Assembly (NCBI GenBank): GCA_963676845.2
Contig: CAXXKK010000011.1
Location: forward strand, 62,001-126,000
Length of the DNA: 64,000 nt
Direction of reading: 5' to 3'
Origin: G963662675 sp963676845
GTDB lineage: Bacteria > Bacteroidota > Bacteroidia > Bacteroidales > Prolixibacteraceae
Each line of letters starts with the position of its first letter. Positions within the stretch are counted from its first letter, which is position 1. Under the pieces are notes generated by a model, which made no database searches, was not told the DNA's origin, and saw only the letters and a list, made by a program, of their open reading frames with translations. Positions 37,366 to 45,531 of the stretch are shown in pieces. Both the position numbers and the translations under genes were made by a program.

Positions 37366-38073
37366 TTATAATTCAGGTACTAATTCTTTTTCGAGCATTT
37401 CTTTCTGTTTTTCCGAAATAATCTGACCATCGAAAAGGTTAATTACACGATGTGCAAAAGAAGCATCGCGTTCCGAGTGAGTTACCATGATAATGGTTGT
37501 TCCTTCCTTATTTAACTCGGTAAGCAGGTTCATGACTTCGAGGCCATTTTTGGAATCGAGATTCCCGGTTGGCTCATCGGCAAGAATAAGTTTTGGGTTG
37601 GCAACCAAAGCCCGGCAAATGGCAACACGCTGTTGCTGTCCTCCGGATAACTGCTGCGGAAAGTGCTTGCGGCGATGACCGATTTTCATCCGATCCAAAA
37701 CTGCATCAACCATCTGTTTTCGCTCCGAAGCTTTCAGCTTTAAGTAGATTAGGGGAAGTTCCACATTTTCGTACACGTTCAGCTCATCAATCAGGTTAAA
37801 ACTTTGAAATACAAAGCCAATATTTCCCTTTCTCAATGCCGTACGCTGGCGTTCTTTCAGATGAGAAACATCTGTTCCATCAAAGAAATAGCTGCCTTCG
37901 GACAGGTTGTCCAACAAACCAACAATATTCAGCAAAGTCGATTTTCCACAGCCCGATGGCCCCATAATGGCGACAAATTCACCTTTCTGAACATGCATGT
38001 TTGCTTTATTCAGGGCAGTGGTTTCAACTTCCTCTGTCCTGAAAATTTTAGTTAGATTTTCTGTTTTTATCAT
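37366..38073 (-). CDS. ABC transporter ATP-binding protein (MacB/LolD type), first of two
   Basis: 235 residues with Walker A GPSGCGKSTLL, Q-loop FVFQSFNLIDEL, signature LSGGQQQRVAICRAL, Walker B LILADEPTGNLD and H-loop VTHSERD. It is a canonical member of the lipoprotein-release/macrolide-exporter ATPases. It is encoded between the membrane-fusion protein (20 bp upstream) and the second ATPase, clearly one operon read away from the sigma-54 promoter at 39363-39378. Confidence 0.93.
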   Translation of the reverse strand: MIKTENLTKIFRTEEVETTALNKANMHVQKGEFVAIMGPSGCGKSTLLNIVGLLDNLSEGSYFFDGTDVSHLKERQRTALRKGNIGFVFQSFNLIDELNVYENVELPLIYLKLKASERKQMVDAVLDRMKIGHRRKHFPQQLSGGQQQRVAICRALVANPKLILADEPTGNLDSKNGLEVMNLLTELNKEGTTIIMVTHSERDASFAHRVINLFDGQIISEKQKEMLEKELVPEL

Positions 38074-38093
38074 AGTATTAATAATTTTTGTTT

Positions 38094-39329
38094 CTACTTA
38101 AAGAGCAACTTATCATTATTCCCAAAAAGTTCGTAGGATGAAGTAATTACACGTTCAGACTCCGAAAGTCCCCCGATTACTTCATAATATTTGGGATTTT
38201 GTTTTCCTATTCTGATTTCACGTTTTGAGGCAGACTCTTCATTCTCATCAAGCACATACACCCACTGTCCTCCGGTACTTTGGAAAAAACCGCCGCGGGC
38301 CAGCAATAAGGATCGCTGGGTTTCGCCCAACTGAAGATCGATATTATAGGTTTGTCCCAGACGGATATTCTGAGGCATTTCCCCGGTAAAACTTAACTCA
38401 ACATCGAAAGTACCCTCTACTACCTCAGGGTTTACTTTTATTATCTCAAGGTAAAAAGTATCCTCTTGCCGCACAAGAGTCGCTTGCAGCCCCTTTTTTA
38501 TGCGATCAATGTAATGCTCATCAATACGAGCCTCAATTTTATATGAGCTCAAGACACTGATGTGTCCTACTTTTGTTCCCTTAACAATAGACTGTCCAAA
38601 TTCCAGCTCATCCATGCTAAGTTGCCCGTCGGTTGTAGCTTTCACTTTCAGATTATTTAAACGTTGCTGAATCCTTTCAATTTCAATACGAGCCTGGCTT
38701 TTCTGATTTTCACTCATTAAAGAATCAATTCTTAGTTCTTCAATTTTTAGCTCCAACTTTGTTTGTGCCACTTCATAATTGTTCTTAGAGGATATTAAGT
38801 TTTCATCGGAAACTCCTCCTTTTTCGTGAAGACCTTGATTCTTTTCATACAACCGCCCGGTTTCAAAAACCTCATTTTGAAGAATCAGGAGTTCCTGCTT
38901 CCCATTTATTCGATCTTCTTCAATTTGTAAAAGTTTGTTTTGCAAATCGTTGGTCAGGTAATTAAAACTACTGGTTTCGTCTAAAAATCCCAGGTTCAGT
39001 TCATCATTGGTTAGGGTGAAGATGACATCTCCTTCCTGAACCATGTCTCCTTGTTCATGGTATACTTCCCGCACACGCCCGTTTTCCAGGACTTCAAGAT
39101 TAACATTGGAAATCGGTTCAACTTCTCCCACTACATTTATATAATCCTGAAAACCTCCTTCTGTTACCGTAGATATTGATAACTTTTCCTTTTCTACCCG
39201 GTAGGTACTCTCATGATTCTGCAACAAGGCAAAAGACAATACTGAAAAAACAAATACTCCACCAATAATGAATTTCCAGTATTTCTTTTTAATCCATCTT
39301 TTATCTTCTATTTTTCGATCCATACTCAT
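38094..39329 (-). CDS. Membrane fusion protein of an ABC export system (HlyD/MacA type)
   Basis: 411 residues. One N-terminal membrane helix (about 18-38, FIIGGVFVFSVLSFALL), a lipoyl-like half-motif (VNLEVLENGRVREVYHEQGDMVQEGD), a long alpha-helical hairpin (about 120-235, Leu/Glu/Lys-rich), then the second lipoyl half and a beta-barrel (VVEGTFDVELSFTG). It bridges inner-membrane permeases to an outer-membrane exit duct; no TolC gene is in the window. First gene after the sigma-54-type promoter. Start may be ATG 39329 or the ATG two codons later. Confidence 0.88.
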   Translation of the reverse strand: MSMDRKIEDKRWIKKKYWKFIIGGVFVFSVLSFALLQNHESTYRVEKEKLSISTVTEGGFQDYINVVGEVEPISNVNLEVLENGRVREVYHEQGDMVQEGDVIFTLTNDELNLGFLDETSSFNYLTNDLQNKLLQIEEDRINGKQELLILQNEVFETGRLYEKNQGLHEKGGVSDENLISSKNNYEVAQTKLELKIEELRIDSLMSENQKSQARIEIERIQQRLNNLKVKATTDGQLSMDELEFGQSIVKGTKVGHISVLSSYKIEARIDEHYIDRIKKGLQATLVRQEDTFYLEIIKVNPEVVEGTFDVELSFTGEMPQNIRLGQTYNIDLQLGETQRSLLLARGGFFQSTGGQWVYVLDENEESASKREIRIGKQNPKYYEVIGGLSESERVITSSYELFGNNDKLLFK

Positions 39330-39362
39330 GGGAACATACTTTTTTCAAATTGTTTCATAGTG

Positions 39363-39378
39363 TGCCAAAAACATGCCA
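39363..39378 (-). promoter_or_regulatory. Sigma-54 promoter for the ABC export operon
   Basis: On the minus strand the sequence is TGGCATGTTTTTGGCA, matching TGGCACG-N4-TTGCW at 10 of 12 defined positions, with the invariant GG (-24) and GC (-12) at correct spacing. It points at the membrane-fusion gene, whose ATG is 34 bp downstream. The divergent neighbour encodes a sigma-54 activator. Confidence 0.85.
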
Positions 39379-39453
39379 CCGACAACAAAACACTAACACA
39401 CTGGATGTTAGGAAAACACAAAAACAACATACCGTAAATATTTTTGACAAAAT

Positions 39454-39472
39454 GTGTAAAATATTTTTACAC
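39454..39472. promoter_or_regulatory. Palindromic upstream activating site for the sigma-54 regulator
   Basis: GTGTAAAA-TAT-TTTTACAC is a perfect 8-bp-arm inverted repeat about 80 bp upstream of the sigma-54 promoter, the right distance for an enhancer. It also overlaps the region just upstream of the activator's own promoter, so autoregulation is possible. A weaker CTAACA/TGTTAG repeat is at 39393-39411. Confidence 0.6.
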
Positions 39473-39476
39473 TCTT

Positions 39477-39507
39477 TTTGATCAGAAATACCTAACCTGT
39501 AAATTTG
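39477..39507 (+). promoter_or_regulatory. Housekeeping promoter of the response regulator-kinase operon
   Basis: TTTG at 39477-39480, a 19-bp spacer and TAAATTTG at 39500-39507 form a complete Bacteroidota promoter, with the start codon at 39536 giving a leader of about 20 nt. Confidence 0.75.
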
Positions 39508-39535
39508 ATTTCACTCAACAATCAGAATATTAAAC

Positions 39536-40900
39536 ATGCCAAATGGAAAAATCCTAATTGTAGATGATAACAAGAGCATTTTAAGTGCCCTTGAATTCTT
39601 GCTGTTTGATGAGTTTAGCCTGGTTAAAACCATTTCCTCTCCTAACCAAATACCGACCTTGCTTCAGGAAGAAAACTTTGATTTGATTCTGTTGGATATG
39701 AATTTCACGGCCGGAATAAATACCGGAAATGAAGGGATTTACTGGCTCAGCCGGATTAAAGAGGAAAAACCAATGGTTGAAGTTGTGCTCTTCACCGCTT
39801 ATGGAGATGTGGAACTCGCAGTAAAAGCCTTAAAACAAGGTGCTGCCGACTTCATTTTAAAACCCTGGGACAACGAAAAATTAAAAGCTACACTGCGTAA
39901 TGTTTATCGTTTACAGCAATCAAAAACAGAGATTAAAGAATTAAAGAAAAAGCAGTCGGCATTAAAGCAGGAAATAAACAGAAAGAAGTATAGTATTATC
40001 GCACAATCTCCACAAATGCTCAAAGTGATGAGCCTTGTCCGTAAAGTTGCCCAAACCGATGCCAATGTTTTAATTACGGGGGATAATGGGACAGGAAAAG
40101 AGTTGATCGCCCAGGAATTACATCGCCTTTCGAAACGCTCGGATGAAATTATGGTGAGCGTTGACATGGGGGCAATTAGCGAAACGCTTTTTGAAAGTGA
40201 ATTATTTGGTCATGTAAAAGGAGCGTTTACCGATGCCCGCGAAGATCGGATTGGTAAAATTGAAAATGCCAATAAGGGTACTCTCTTTCTTGACGAAATA
40301 GGAAACCTTCCTTTACAAATGCAGCCAAAACTGTTAAGTGTTCTGCAAAACCGAACTGTTACCCGGATTGGCAGTAACAAGCCTATGCCCGTTGATCTCC
40401 GATTGATAAGTTCGACAAACAGTAACTTGGCAGAAATGGTTCAGGAAGGAACATTTAGGGAAGATTTGCTGTATCGCATGAATACGATTCATATTGAAAT
40501 CCCACCTCTCGCTGAAAGGAAAGAAGATATCATCGCTCTGTCCGAATATTTCCTGAAAATCTACTGTAACCGATACCGAAAACAGGAAATGGGAATCAGC
40601 GAACAGGCCTTTACAAAACTAACAAACTACAGATGGCCCGGTAACGTCAGGGAATTACAACATACCATTGAAAAGGCAGTCATCCTTTCAGAGAAAAACA
40701 GTTTAAAAGCCGACGACTTTTTCTTTAACAGCATCTCTTCTTCGTCAACAGAAGGGTTTAGCGGAACACTGGAAGAAATGGAAAAAAGGATGATACTAAA
40801 TGCCTTGAAGAACAATCCTGAAAACATTACGGCTGTAGCCGGAAAATTGGGAATTACACGGCAAACGCTTTACAATAAAATGAAACGCTACAACCTGTAA
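39536..40900 (+). CDS. Sigma-54-dependent response regulator (NtrC family)
   Basis: 454 residues in three domains. Receiver (about 4-125) with phospho-acceptor Asp 54 in LILLDMNF. AAA+ domain (about 160-390) with Walker A GDNGTGKE, the sigma-54-contacting loop GAFTDA (a GAFTGA variant) and Walker B LFLDEIGNL. C-terminal Fis-type helix-turn-helix NPENITAVAGKLGITRQTLYNKM. It should activate the sigma-54 promoter at 39363-39378 when phosphorylated by the adjacent kinase. The D in place of G in GAFTGA occurs in functional relatives. The kinase gene starts 3 bp later. Confidence 0.93.
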   Translation: MPNGKILIVDDNKSILSALEFLLFDEFSLVKTISSPNQIPTLLQEENFDLILLDMNFTAGINTGNEGIYWLSRIKEEKPMVEVVLFTAYGDVELAVKALKQGAADFILKPWDNEKLKATLRNVYRLQQSKTEIKELKKKQSALKQEINRKKYSIIAQSPQMLKVMSLVRKVAQTDANVLITGDNGTGKELIAQELHRLSKRSDEIMVSVDMGAISETLFESELFGHVKGAFTDAREDRIGKIENANKGTLFLDEIGNLPLQMQPKLLSVLQNRTVTRIGSNKPMPVDLRLISSTNSNLAEMVQEGTFREDLLYRMNTIHIEIPPLAERKEDIIALSEYFLKIYCNRYRKQEMGISEQAFTKLTNYRWPGNVRELQHTIEKAVILSEKNSLKADDFFFNSISSSSTEGFSGTLEEMEKRMILNALKNNPENITAVAGKLGITRQTLYNKMKRYNL

Positions 40901-40903
40901 ATC

Positions 40904-42241
40904 ATGGCCAGTAAAAACCTGTACTTCAAAATAATCCTTCGCTCCTGCCTTATTACATTTTGGGCGGTACTTGCAGGTTTTCTTGTTTTTCAGGGACAAT
41001 ACATGCTTTGGAGTATTATTCCTTTTTTGTTGGTAATCATCAATACCGCAGGTCTCATTCGTTTTTTAAACAGAACCAACAAGCAAATTGCTTTTTTCTT
41101 TGATGCCGTGCACAATGATGATTTAAGTTTAAACTTTTCGGAAAATACCAACAACAAAATACTGAACGAACTTAATCACAGCCTCAACAAACTGAATAAC
41201 TACATCAAAAAAGCCAAGATTGAGCAAAAGCAACAGGAACAATATTACGAGGCAATTCTGAGCCATATTCCCATTGGGGTTATTTCATTCAATAAAAAAG
41301 GAACCATTTTCATTGCAAACTCAATGGCCAAGATGCTCCTTAATTACGAACATTTATCGCACATCCGTCAGATTGAGCGAGCCAATAAGCAGTTATATAC
41401 TGTTTTTAAGGAAATTCAGCCTGGAGATCAGCGACTCGTAAAAGTTAAAATCAAAGACAAAGACATTCAGCTTTCTCTTAAATCGACCCGGTTTATAACT
41501 CCCGATGAAGAATTTCAACTTTTAACCATTCAGGATATTAAAGCAGAAGTTGAACAAACGGAGCTTGATTCATGGATTAAATTGATACGGGTACTCACCC
41601 ATGAAATCATGAATACAATAGCTCCAATAACCTCGCTTTCCGAAACCATTCTTGGATATTATAAAAAGGAAGGAACTGATCAATGCTCTGAAAAAACAAT
41701 AGCGAGTACTGTAAAAGGGCTTGAAATTATTCAGGATCGGGGAAAAGGTTTGATGAATTTTGTGGATTCGTACCGTAAACTCACACGCTTGCCCAAGCCC
41801 AATAAGAAGATTATCCAGATATCAGATCTTTTCGGGAAACTCATCCCATTAATAACTAATATAGTTGATTCCCAAGTTGAAATCAGTCCAACTGTAGAAC
41901 CGGAAAACCTTGAAATATTCGCCGATAGTGAGCAAATTTCTCAGGTAATAATCAATTTATGCAAGAACTCGATTGAAGCCCTGAAAGATATCGAAAATGG
42001 GAAAATTTCATTGCAAGGAAAAGTATCCGACTCAGGAAAGACTCAGATTATCATTACAGATAACGGACCAGGAATAGCTGAAGAGAATATCGATAAAATA
42101 TTCATTCCTTTTTTTACAACCAAAGAATCAGGATCAGGTGTTGGCTTAAGTCTTTCCAGGCAGATTATGCAATTACATGGCGGTAGTTTAACGGCACGAT
42201 CCGCACCGGATGAAACAACATCAATGATTATTACTTTTTAA
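40904..42241 (+). CDS. Sensor histidine kinase (NtrY-like)
   Basis: 445 residues. Two membrane helices at about 8-30 and 32-50 with almost no external loop, so the signal is probably sensed in or at the membrane. A PAS-like region (about 112-210, HIPIGVISFNKKGTIFIANSMA), the phospho-accepting box RVLTHEIMNTIAP, and an ATPase domain with N box NLCKNSIEAL, DNGPGI and GSGVGLSLSRQI follow. It should control the response regulator encoded just upstream. Membrane-embedded sensing together with an ABC export target suggests envelope-stress detection, which is inference. Confidence 0.9.
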   Translation: MASKNLYFKIILRSCLITFWAVLAGFLVFQGQYMLWSIIPFLLVIINTAGLIRFLNRTNKQIAFFFDAVHNDDLSLNFSENTNNKILNELNHSLNKLNNYIKKAKIEQKQQEQYYEAILSHIPIGVISFNKKGTIFIANSMAKMLLNYEHLSHIRQIERANKQLYTVFKEIQPGDQRLVKVKIKDKDIQLSLKSTRFITPDEEFQLLTIQDIKAEVEQTELDSWIKLIRVLTHEIMNTIAPITSLSETILGYYKKEGTDQCSEKTIASTVKGLEIIQDRGKGLMNFVDSYRKLTRLPKPNKKIIQISDLFGKLIPLITNIVDSQVEISPTVEPENLEIFADSEQISQVIINLCKNSIEALKDIENGKISLQGKVSDSGKTQIIITDNGPGIAEENIDKIFIPFFTTKESGSGVGLSLSRQIMQLHGGSLTARSAPDETTSMIITF

Positions 42242-42285
42242 ATTAAGGCCAATTCTAGTTAAGAAAACCTGCAGCATTTACCTTA

Positions 42286-42583
42286 TCAGGCGGATCCTCA
42301 TAAAAACTTCTATGGGATCAAAAAGACAATAAAAATTAATAATCTTAGGAAATAGCAAAAGTTTAGATTTATAAAGCCCCCAACTTCACCCTTAGGTGAA
42401 ATGCAGGGTAGGCCAGTCAAAGTAGCCCGGGGCCGCGTTGGCGGGAATGATTTTTTGCGGGGATTTCAGGATGTGTGCCAGAAAGAAAAAATCATGACGC
42501 GGGTTGAAGGATGACTTTGACTTGATTCTTTTTGTTTCGTTTTTCTCATTTAAGGAGAAAAATGAAATCCCGTCTGGAAAGAC
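42286..42583 (-). repeat. Dispersed repeat, about 300 bp, copy 1
   Basis: The reverse complement matches 59283-59590 at high identity over its core: from GTCTTTCCAGAC through CTCCTTAAATGAGAAAAAC, AAGAATCAAGTCAAAGTCAT, TTTTTTCTTTCTGGCACACA, AAAAAATCATTCCCGCCAAC, TTTCACCTAAGGGTGAAG to CTATTTCC, and more loosely to GAGGATC. It fills most of the 500 bp between the kinase and rubrerythrin genes. One frame of each copy reads like the end of a protein (PANAA.GYFDW..LHFT) but has no proper start, so it is probably a non-coding mobile or relic repeat. Confidence 0.8.
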
Positions 42584-42704
42584 CAAAAGGTTAAGATTTC
42601 TGCAATGCTGATTTACCTCTAAATAAGAAGAAGCCATCTTAATTATGAACAGCTCACACAACTATGAAGTGATCCAAACTTTCTAGAAAAAAAGACATAA
42701 AAAA

Positions 42705-42724
42705 ACCGGGAACAAAGTCCCGGT
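42705..42724 (-). terminator. Terminator after rubrerythrin
   Basis: ACCGGGA / TCCCGGT with a 6-nt loop, followed on the minus strand by a run of seven T. It starts about 20 bp after the rubrerythrin stop. Confidence 0.85.
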
Positions 42725-42744
42725 CATTCTTATAACCTGTGCAA

Positions 42745-43320
42745 TTAATAATTTGTAGCTTCAATTTCGAAGTAAGCTTGTGGGTGTTCGCAAGCCGGAC
42801 ATTTTACCGGTGGTTTTGCAGATTCATGAATAAATCCGCAAACACGGCACTTCCAGGTAACTTTACCTTCACGCTCAAAAACTTTACCTTCTTCAAGGTT
42901 TTTGTACAGTTTCATGTAGCGCTCTTCGTGGTGCTTCTCTACTTTGGCAATGGTTTTAAATGCAACAGCAATTTGTTTAAAACCTTCCTCTTCTGCTACT
43001 TTTGCAAACTCTGGATAAAGTTCTGTCCACTCTTCATTTTCACCCTCTGCTGCTGCCTTCAGGTTCTCAAGAGTAGTCCCGATTACACCAGCTGGATAGC
43101 TTGCAGTAATTTCTACCATACCACCTTCCAGGAAGCGGAAGAAGCGTTTTGCATGTGCTTTTTCGTTAGCTGCAGTTTCTTCAAAAAGAGCTGCAATTTG
43201 TTCCAAACCTTCTTTTTTCGCTTGTTTGGCGAAAAACTCATAACGGTTCTTTGCCTGCGATTCGCCGGCAAAAGCTTTTAATAAATTTTTTTCTGTTTGT
43301 GTTCCTGCTAATGAACTCAT
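42745..43320 (-). CDS. rbr: Rubrerythrin
   Basis: 191 residues from the ATG at 43318-43320 (MSSLAGTQTEKNLLKAFAGE); an upstream in-frame extension lacks family similarity. The N-terminal ferritin-like four-helix domain has diiron ligand motifs ESQAKNRYEFF, ETAANEKAHAKRF and KVEKHHEERY. The C-terminal rubredoxin domain has CRVCGFIHES and CPACEHPQAYFE, two CxxC pairs binding one iron. It reduces hydrogen peroxide using electrons passed through the rubredoxin iron, a defence typical of anaerobes and microaerophiles. Monocistronic, with its own terminator. Confidence 0.95.
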   Translation of the reverse strand: MSSLAGTQTEKNLLKAFAGESQAKNRYEFFAKQAKKEGLEQIAALFEETAANEKAHAKRFFRFLEGGMVEITASYPAGVIGTTLENLKAAAEGENEEWTELYPEFAKVAEEEGFKQIAVAFKTIAKVEKHHEERYMKLYKNLEEGKVFEREGKVTWKCRVCGFIHESAKPPVKCPACEHPQAYFEIEATNY

Positions 43321-43528
43321 AATAGTGTTTTTAAAAATTTCTAGTCGATTTTTGTGAGTTATGAAATTAATAATTTGTGTTTGATTTTTGAACTCATTCA
43401 GCGTATTTAGAATTATTAAAAAGATGGGATTGTCTTTATCTTTTCTTAATTTATCACCCAATTTTTAGTTGAAATTACTTCGTTTATAAAAAATTACGAC
43501 CTTTGTCTCTTCTGAAAAAGATTTGATT

Positions 43529-43951
43529 ATGAGCATTGAGGAAATACAGCAGGAAATTATTGATGAGTTTTCGATTTACGAAGACTGGATGGATAAATAC
43601 AGCTATCTTATTGAGTTAGGTAATGATATTCAGGAACTAGACCCTAAACAAAAAAATGATCAGAACCTGATTAAAGGTTGTCAGTCACGTGTTTGGTTAG
43701 TCGCCGAATTTAAAGATGGTAAGATTTATTTTCAGGGTGAAAGCGATGCTGTGATTGTAAAAGGCTTGGTTGCTCTTTTATTACGGGTTGTTTCGGGACG
43801 TACTCCTGAAGAATTAATGAACACTGATCTTCATTTTGTGGATGATATTGGGTTGAAACAACATCTATCACCAACACGTTCCAATGGCCTACTTGCCATG
43901 ATCAAACAAATCAAACTTTACGCTGTTGCTTATAACAAAATCTCAGGATAG
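43529..43951 (+). CDS. sufE: SufE-family cysteine desulfurase activator
   Basis: 140 residues from the ATG at 43529 (a TTG two codons upstream is an alternative). The motif LIKGCQSRVWLVAE places the sulfur-accepting cysteine in the SufE/CsdE loop, and the remainder (YLIELGNDIQEL, LVALLLRVVSGRTPEEL, LHFVDDIGLKQHLSPTRSNGL) matches the family from end to end. It accepts persulfide from SufS (8471-9691) and passes it to SufBCD. A SufT-like gene follows 11 bp downstream. Confidence 0.92.
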   Translation: MSIEEIQQEIIDEFSIYEDWMDKYSYLIELGNDIQELDPKQKNDQNLIKGCQSRVWLVAEFKDGKIYFQGESDAVIVKGLVALLLRVVSGRTPEELMNTDLHFVDDIGLKQHLSPTRSNGLLAMIKQIKLYAVAYNKISG

Positions 43952-43955
43952 GAGG
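43950..43955 (+). promoter_or_regulatory. Strong Shine-Dalgarno site of the sufT-like gene
   Basis: AGGAGG ends 7 nt before the ATG at 43963 and overlaps the stop of the SufE gene. Strong SD sites are uncommon in Bacteroidota, and its position selects ATG 43963 over the in-frame TTG at 43957. Confidence 0.65.
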
Positions 43956-43962
43956 ATTGGAA

Positions 43963-44268
43963 ATGGATAAGAAAATAGATGAAATAATAGAACAACTGAA
44001 AAACGTTTACGACCCGGAAATTCCTGTAAACATATACGACCTGGGTTTGATTTATAATGTTGACATTGACGAGAATGGCAAAGCCACGATTATCATGACA
44101 CTTACTGCTCCCGGATGCCCGGTAGCAGACATGCTGGTAGACGACACAAAAAAGGCAGCCCTTATTGTTGAAGGAGTTGAAGATTGTGACGTAGAACTTA
44201 CGTTCGAGCCACCCTGGGACAAATCGATGATGAGCGAAGAAGCCAGGCTTGAACTGGGGTTCTTTTAA
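43963..44268 (+). CDS. MIP18/DUF59 family Fe-S assembly protein (SufT-like)
   Basis: 101 residues, a single MIP18 domain: VYDPEIPVNIYDLGLIYNVDI, TLTAPGCPVADML and VELTFEPPWDKSMMSEEARLELGFF. The TxxxCP motif with the conserved cysteine and the terminal MSEEARLELGF are typical. Homologues act in Fe-S cluster maturation alongside SUF. It is downstream of sufE with its own strong ribosome binding site, so the two form a small Fe-S operon away from sufBCD. Confidence 0.88.
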   Translation: MDKKIDEIIEQLKNVYDPEIPVNIYDLGLIYNVDIDENGKATIIMTLTAPGCPVADMLVDDTKKAALIVEGVEDCDVELTFEPPWDKSMMSEEARLELGFF

Positions 44269-44296
44269 ATAATATACTACGTCCACGTTTAACAGT

Positions 44297-44375
44297 CATC
44301 CCGAACTTGTTTCGGGACCTTTCTCAAATAACGCCGGACGAATTCAGACATAGATCCCGAAACAAGTTTGGGATG
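44297..44375. repeat. Inverted repeat with 21-bp arms
   Basis: CATCCCGAACTTGTTTCGGGA (44297-44317) and TCCCGAAACAAGTTTGGGATG (44355-44375) are complementary except for one wobble, with a 37-nt loop. It lies between convergent sufT-like and MORN genes and could terminate both. It resembles palindromic dispersed repeats seen in Bacteroidota genomes. Confidence 0.75.
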
Positions 44376-44403
44376 GCTTTGGGATATTTATCTGACATTA
44401 ATT

Positions 44404-45516
44404 CTATTTAACCAATAAGCTGTCAACAGCTTTAAATGCACCGTCTTTTACCGGGTTCACCAGCGGATCAATAGTTACACCATTAACGGCCTTGGCATAA
44501 TTTTCTGCCAGCCAGTCAAGTTGGCCTTTCTTATCCGGATACACTTCGCCCAATACTTCACACGACTTTTTGTATTGCTCGCGAATATCTACTGTTTCCA
44601 CAAATTTCTTAACGCTTTCAGGAGTCATGTTTGCCATTTGTTCTGCGAAATCATCCACATATTCTTTCATTACCTTATCATTCACCATTACCCGTTCAAG
44701 CACCTCTGGCACTAATATACTGAAAGCCATAAAAGCTCTTTTCGATGCTGCAATCTGATCTCCATTTAAGTCTTCTCCCGTTGCAATTTTCACGACATCC
44801 AACGCTGTGCTTACCAGAGGAATTGTGCTTAAAATATCATCGGTCATTTTCTGATAGGCTTTTAGCATAATATCGTCCGCCTCAATCTGAAGCCTTTGTG
44901 CATCCTGGAAATTACGAATAGAATTAGCATAGTCACGCATAGTCTGCATTCCGACAGTCACATCAGTATTACATAAATTCCGTATATAATTTAAATGGAT
45001 CAGGTTATAATAATACTGCTTGGCTTCCATCGTTAAATCTTCATCAGTCTCTGCCCTGCGAATCATGGTTTTGGCCTGCTCAAAATAATCACGAATAACT
45101 GTTTTGTTCTCAGCATCTTCATCCACAACATTGTGCCCCAAAGCTTCTCCCACTTTTTCAGCGTCATTCAAAAGAGCAATCATCCCGTCAGTCCCATGAA
45201 AGTATAGGTAATCAATCCCATACCACTCTATTTCCGATAGAATACGTTCCCGCATAGCTAAAATGTCTGCTGAAATTTCTTCGGCTTTTTCCCCGGAAGG
45301 TCCGGGAGGAAGATTCGATTCGTTGGTGTTTCTGGCATAAGTCATTTTCCCGCTTCCATGGCGCTGACCATTTTGCCATTCACCTTCATAAATAGTTCCC
45401 TTATCGTATTGAAAAGTTCCTGTTCCATTTTGACAGTCACCGGAAAGTATCTCCGACTGGGCAAAAGAATTCTGAGAAACAAATAGGAATAACAAGAATA
45501 TATATGTGTATTTCAT
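44404..45516 (-). CDS. Secreted MORN-repeat protein with alpha-helical C-terminal region
   Basis: 370 residues. Signal peptide about 1-19 (MKYTYIFLLFLFVSQNSFAQ). Two MORN repeats follow (GTFQYDKGTIYEGEWQNGQRHG, then GKMTYARN). The rest (about 70-370) is mostly helical with no recognised domain. MORN repeats elsewhere bind lipids or proteins or simply stack as beta-hairpins; the role here is unknown. It is 15 bp downstream of the large MORN protein on the same strand, so both are probably made together and exported to the periplasm or surface. Confidence 0.75.
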   Translation of the reverse strand: MKYTYIFLLFLFVSQNSFAQSEILSGDCQNGTGTFQYDKGTIYEGEWQNGQRHGSGKMTYARNTNESNLPPGPSGEKAEEISADILAMRERILSEIEWYGIDYLYFHGTDGMIALLNDAEKVGEALGHNVVDEDAENKTVIRDYFEQAKTMIRRAETDEDLTMEAKQYYYNLIHLNYIRNLCNTDVTVGMQTMRDYANSIRNFQDAQRLQIEADDIMLKAYQKMTDDILSTIPLVSTALDVVKIATGEDLNGDQIAASKRAFMAFSILVPEVLERVMVNDKVMKEYVDDFAEQMANMTPESVKKFVETVDIREQYKKSCEVLGEVYPDKKGQLDWLAENYAKAVNGVTIDPLVNPVKDGAFKAVDSLLVK

Positions 45517-45531
45517 CGTTGTTAGTTTTAA

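Noticed and set aside
42392..42661. 89-codon ORF on the minus strand.
   Set aside because: It is the pseudo-coding frame of the dispersed repeat; the other copy has this frame interrupted.
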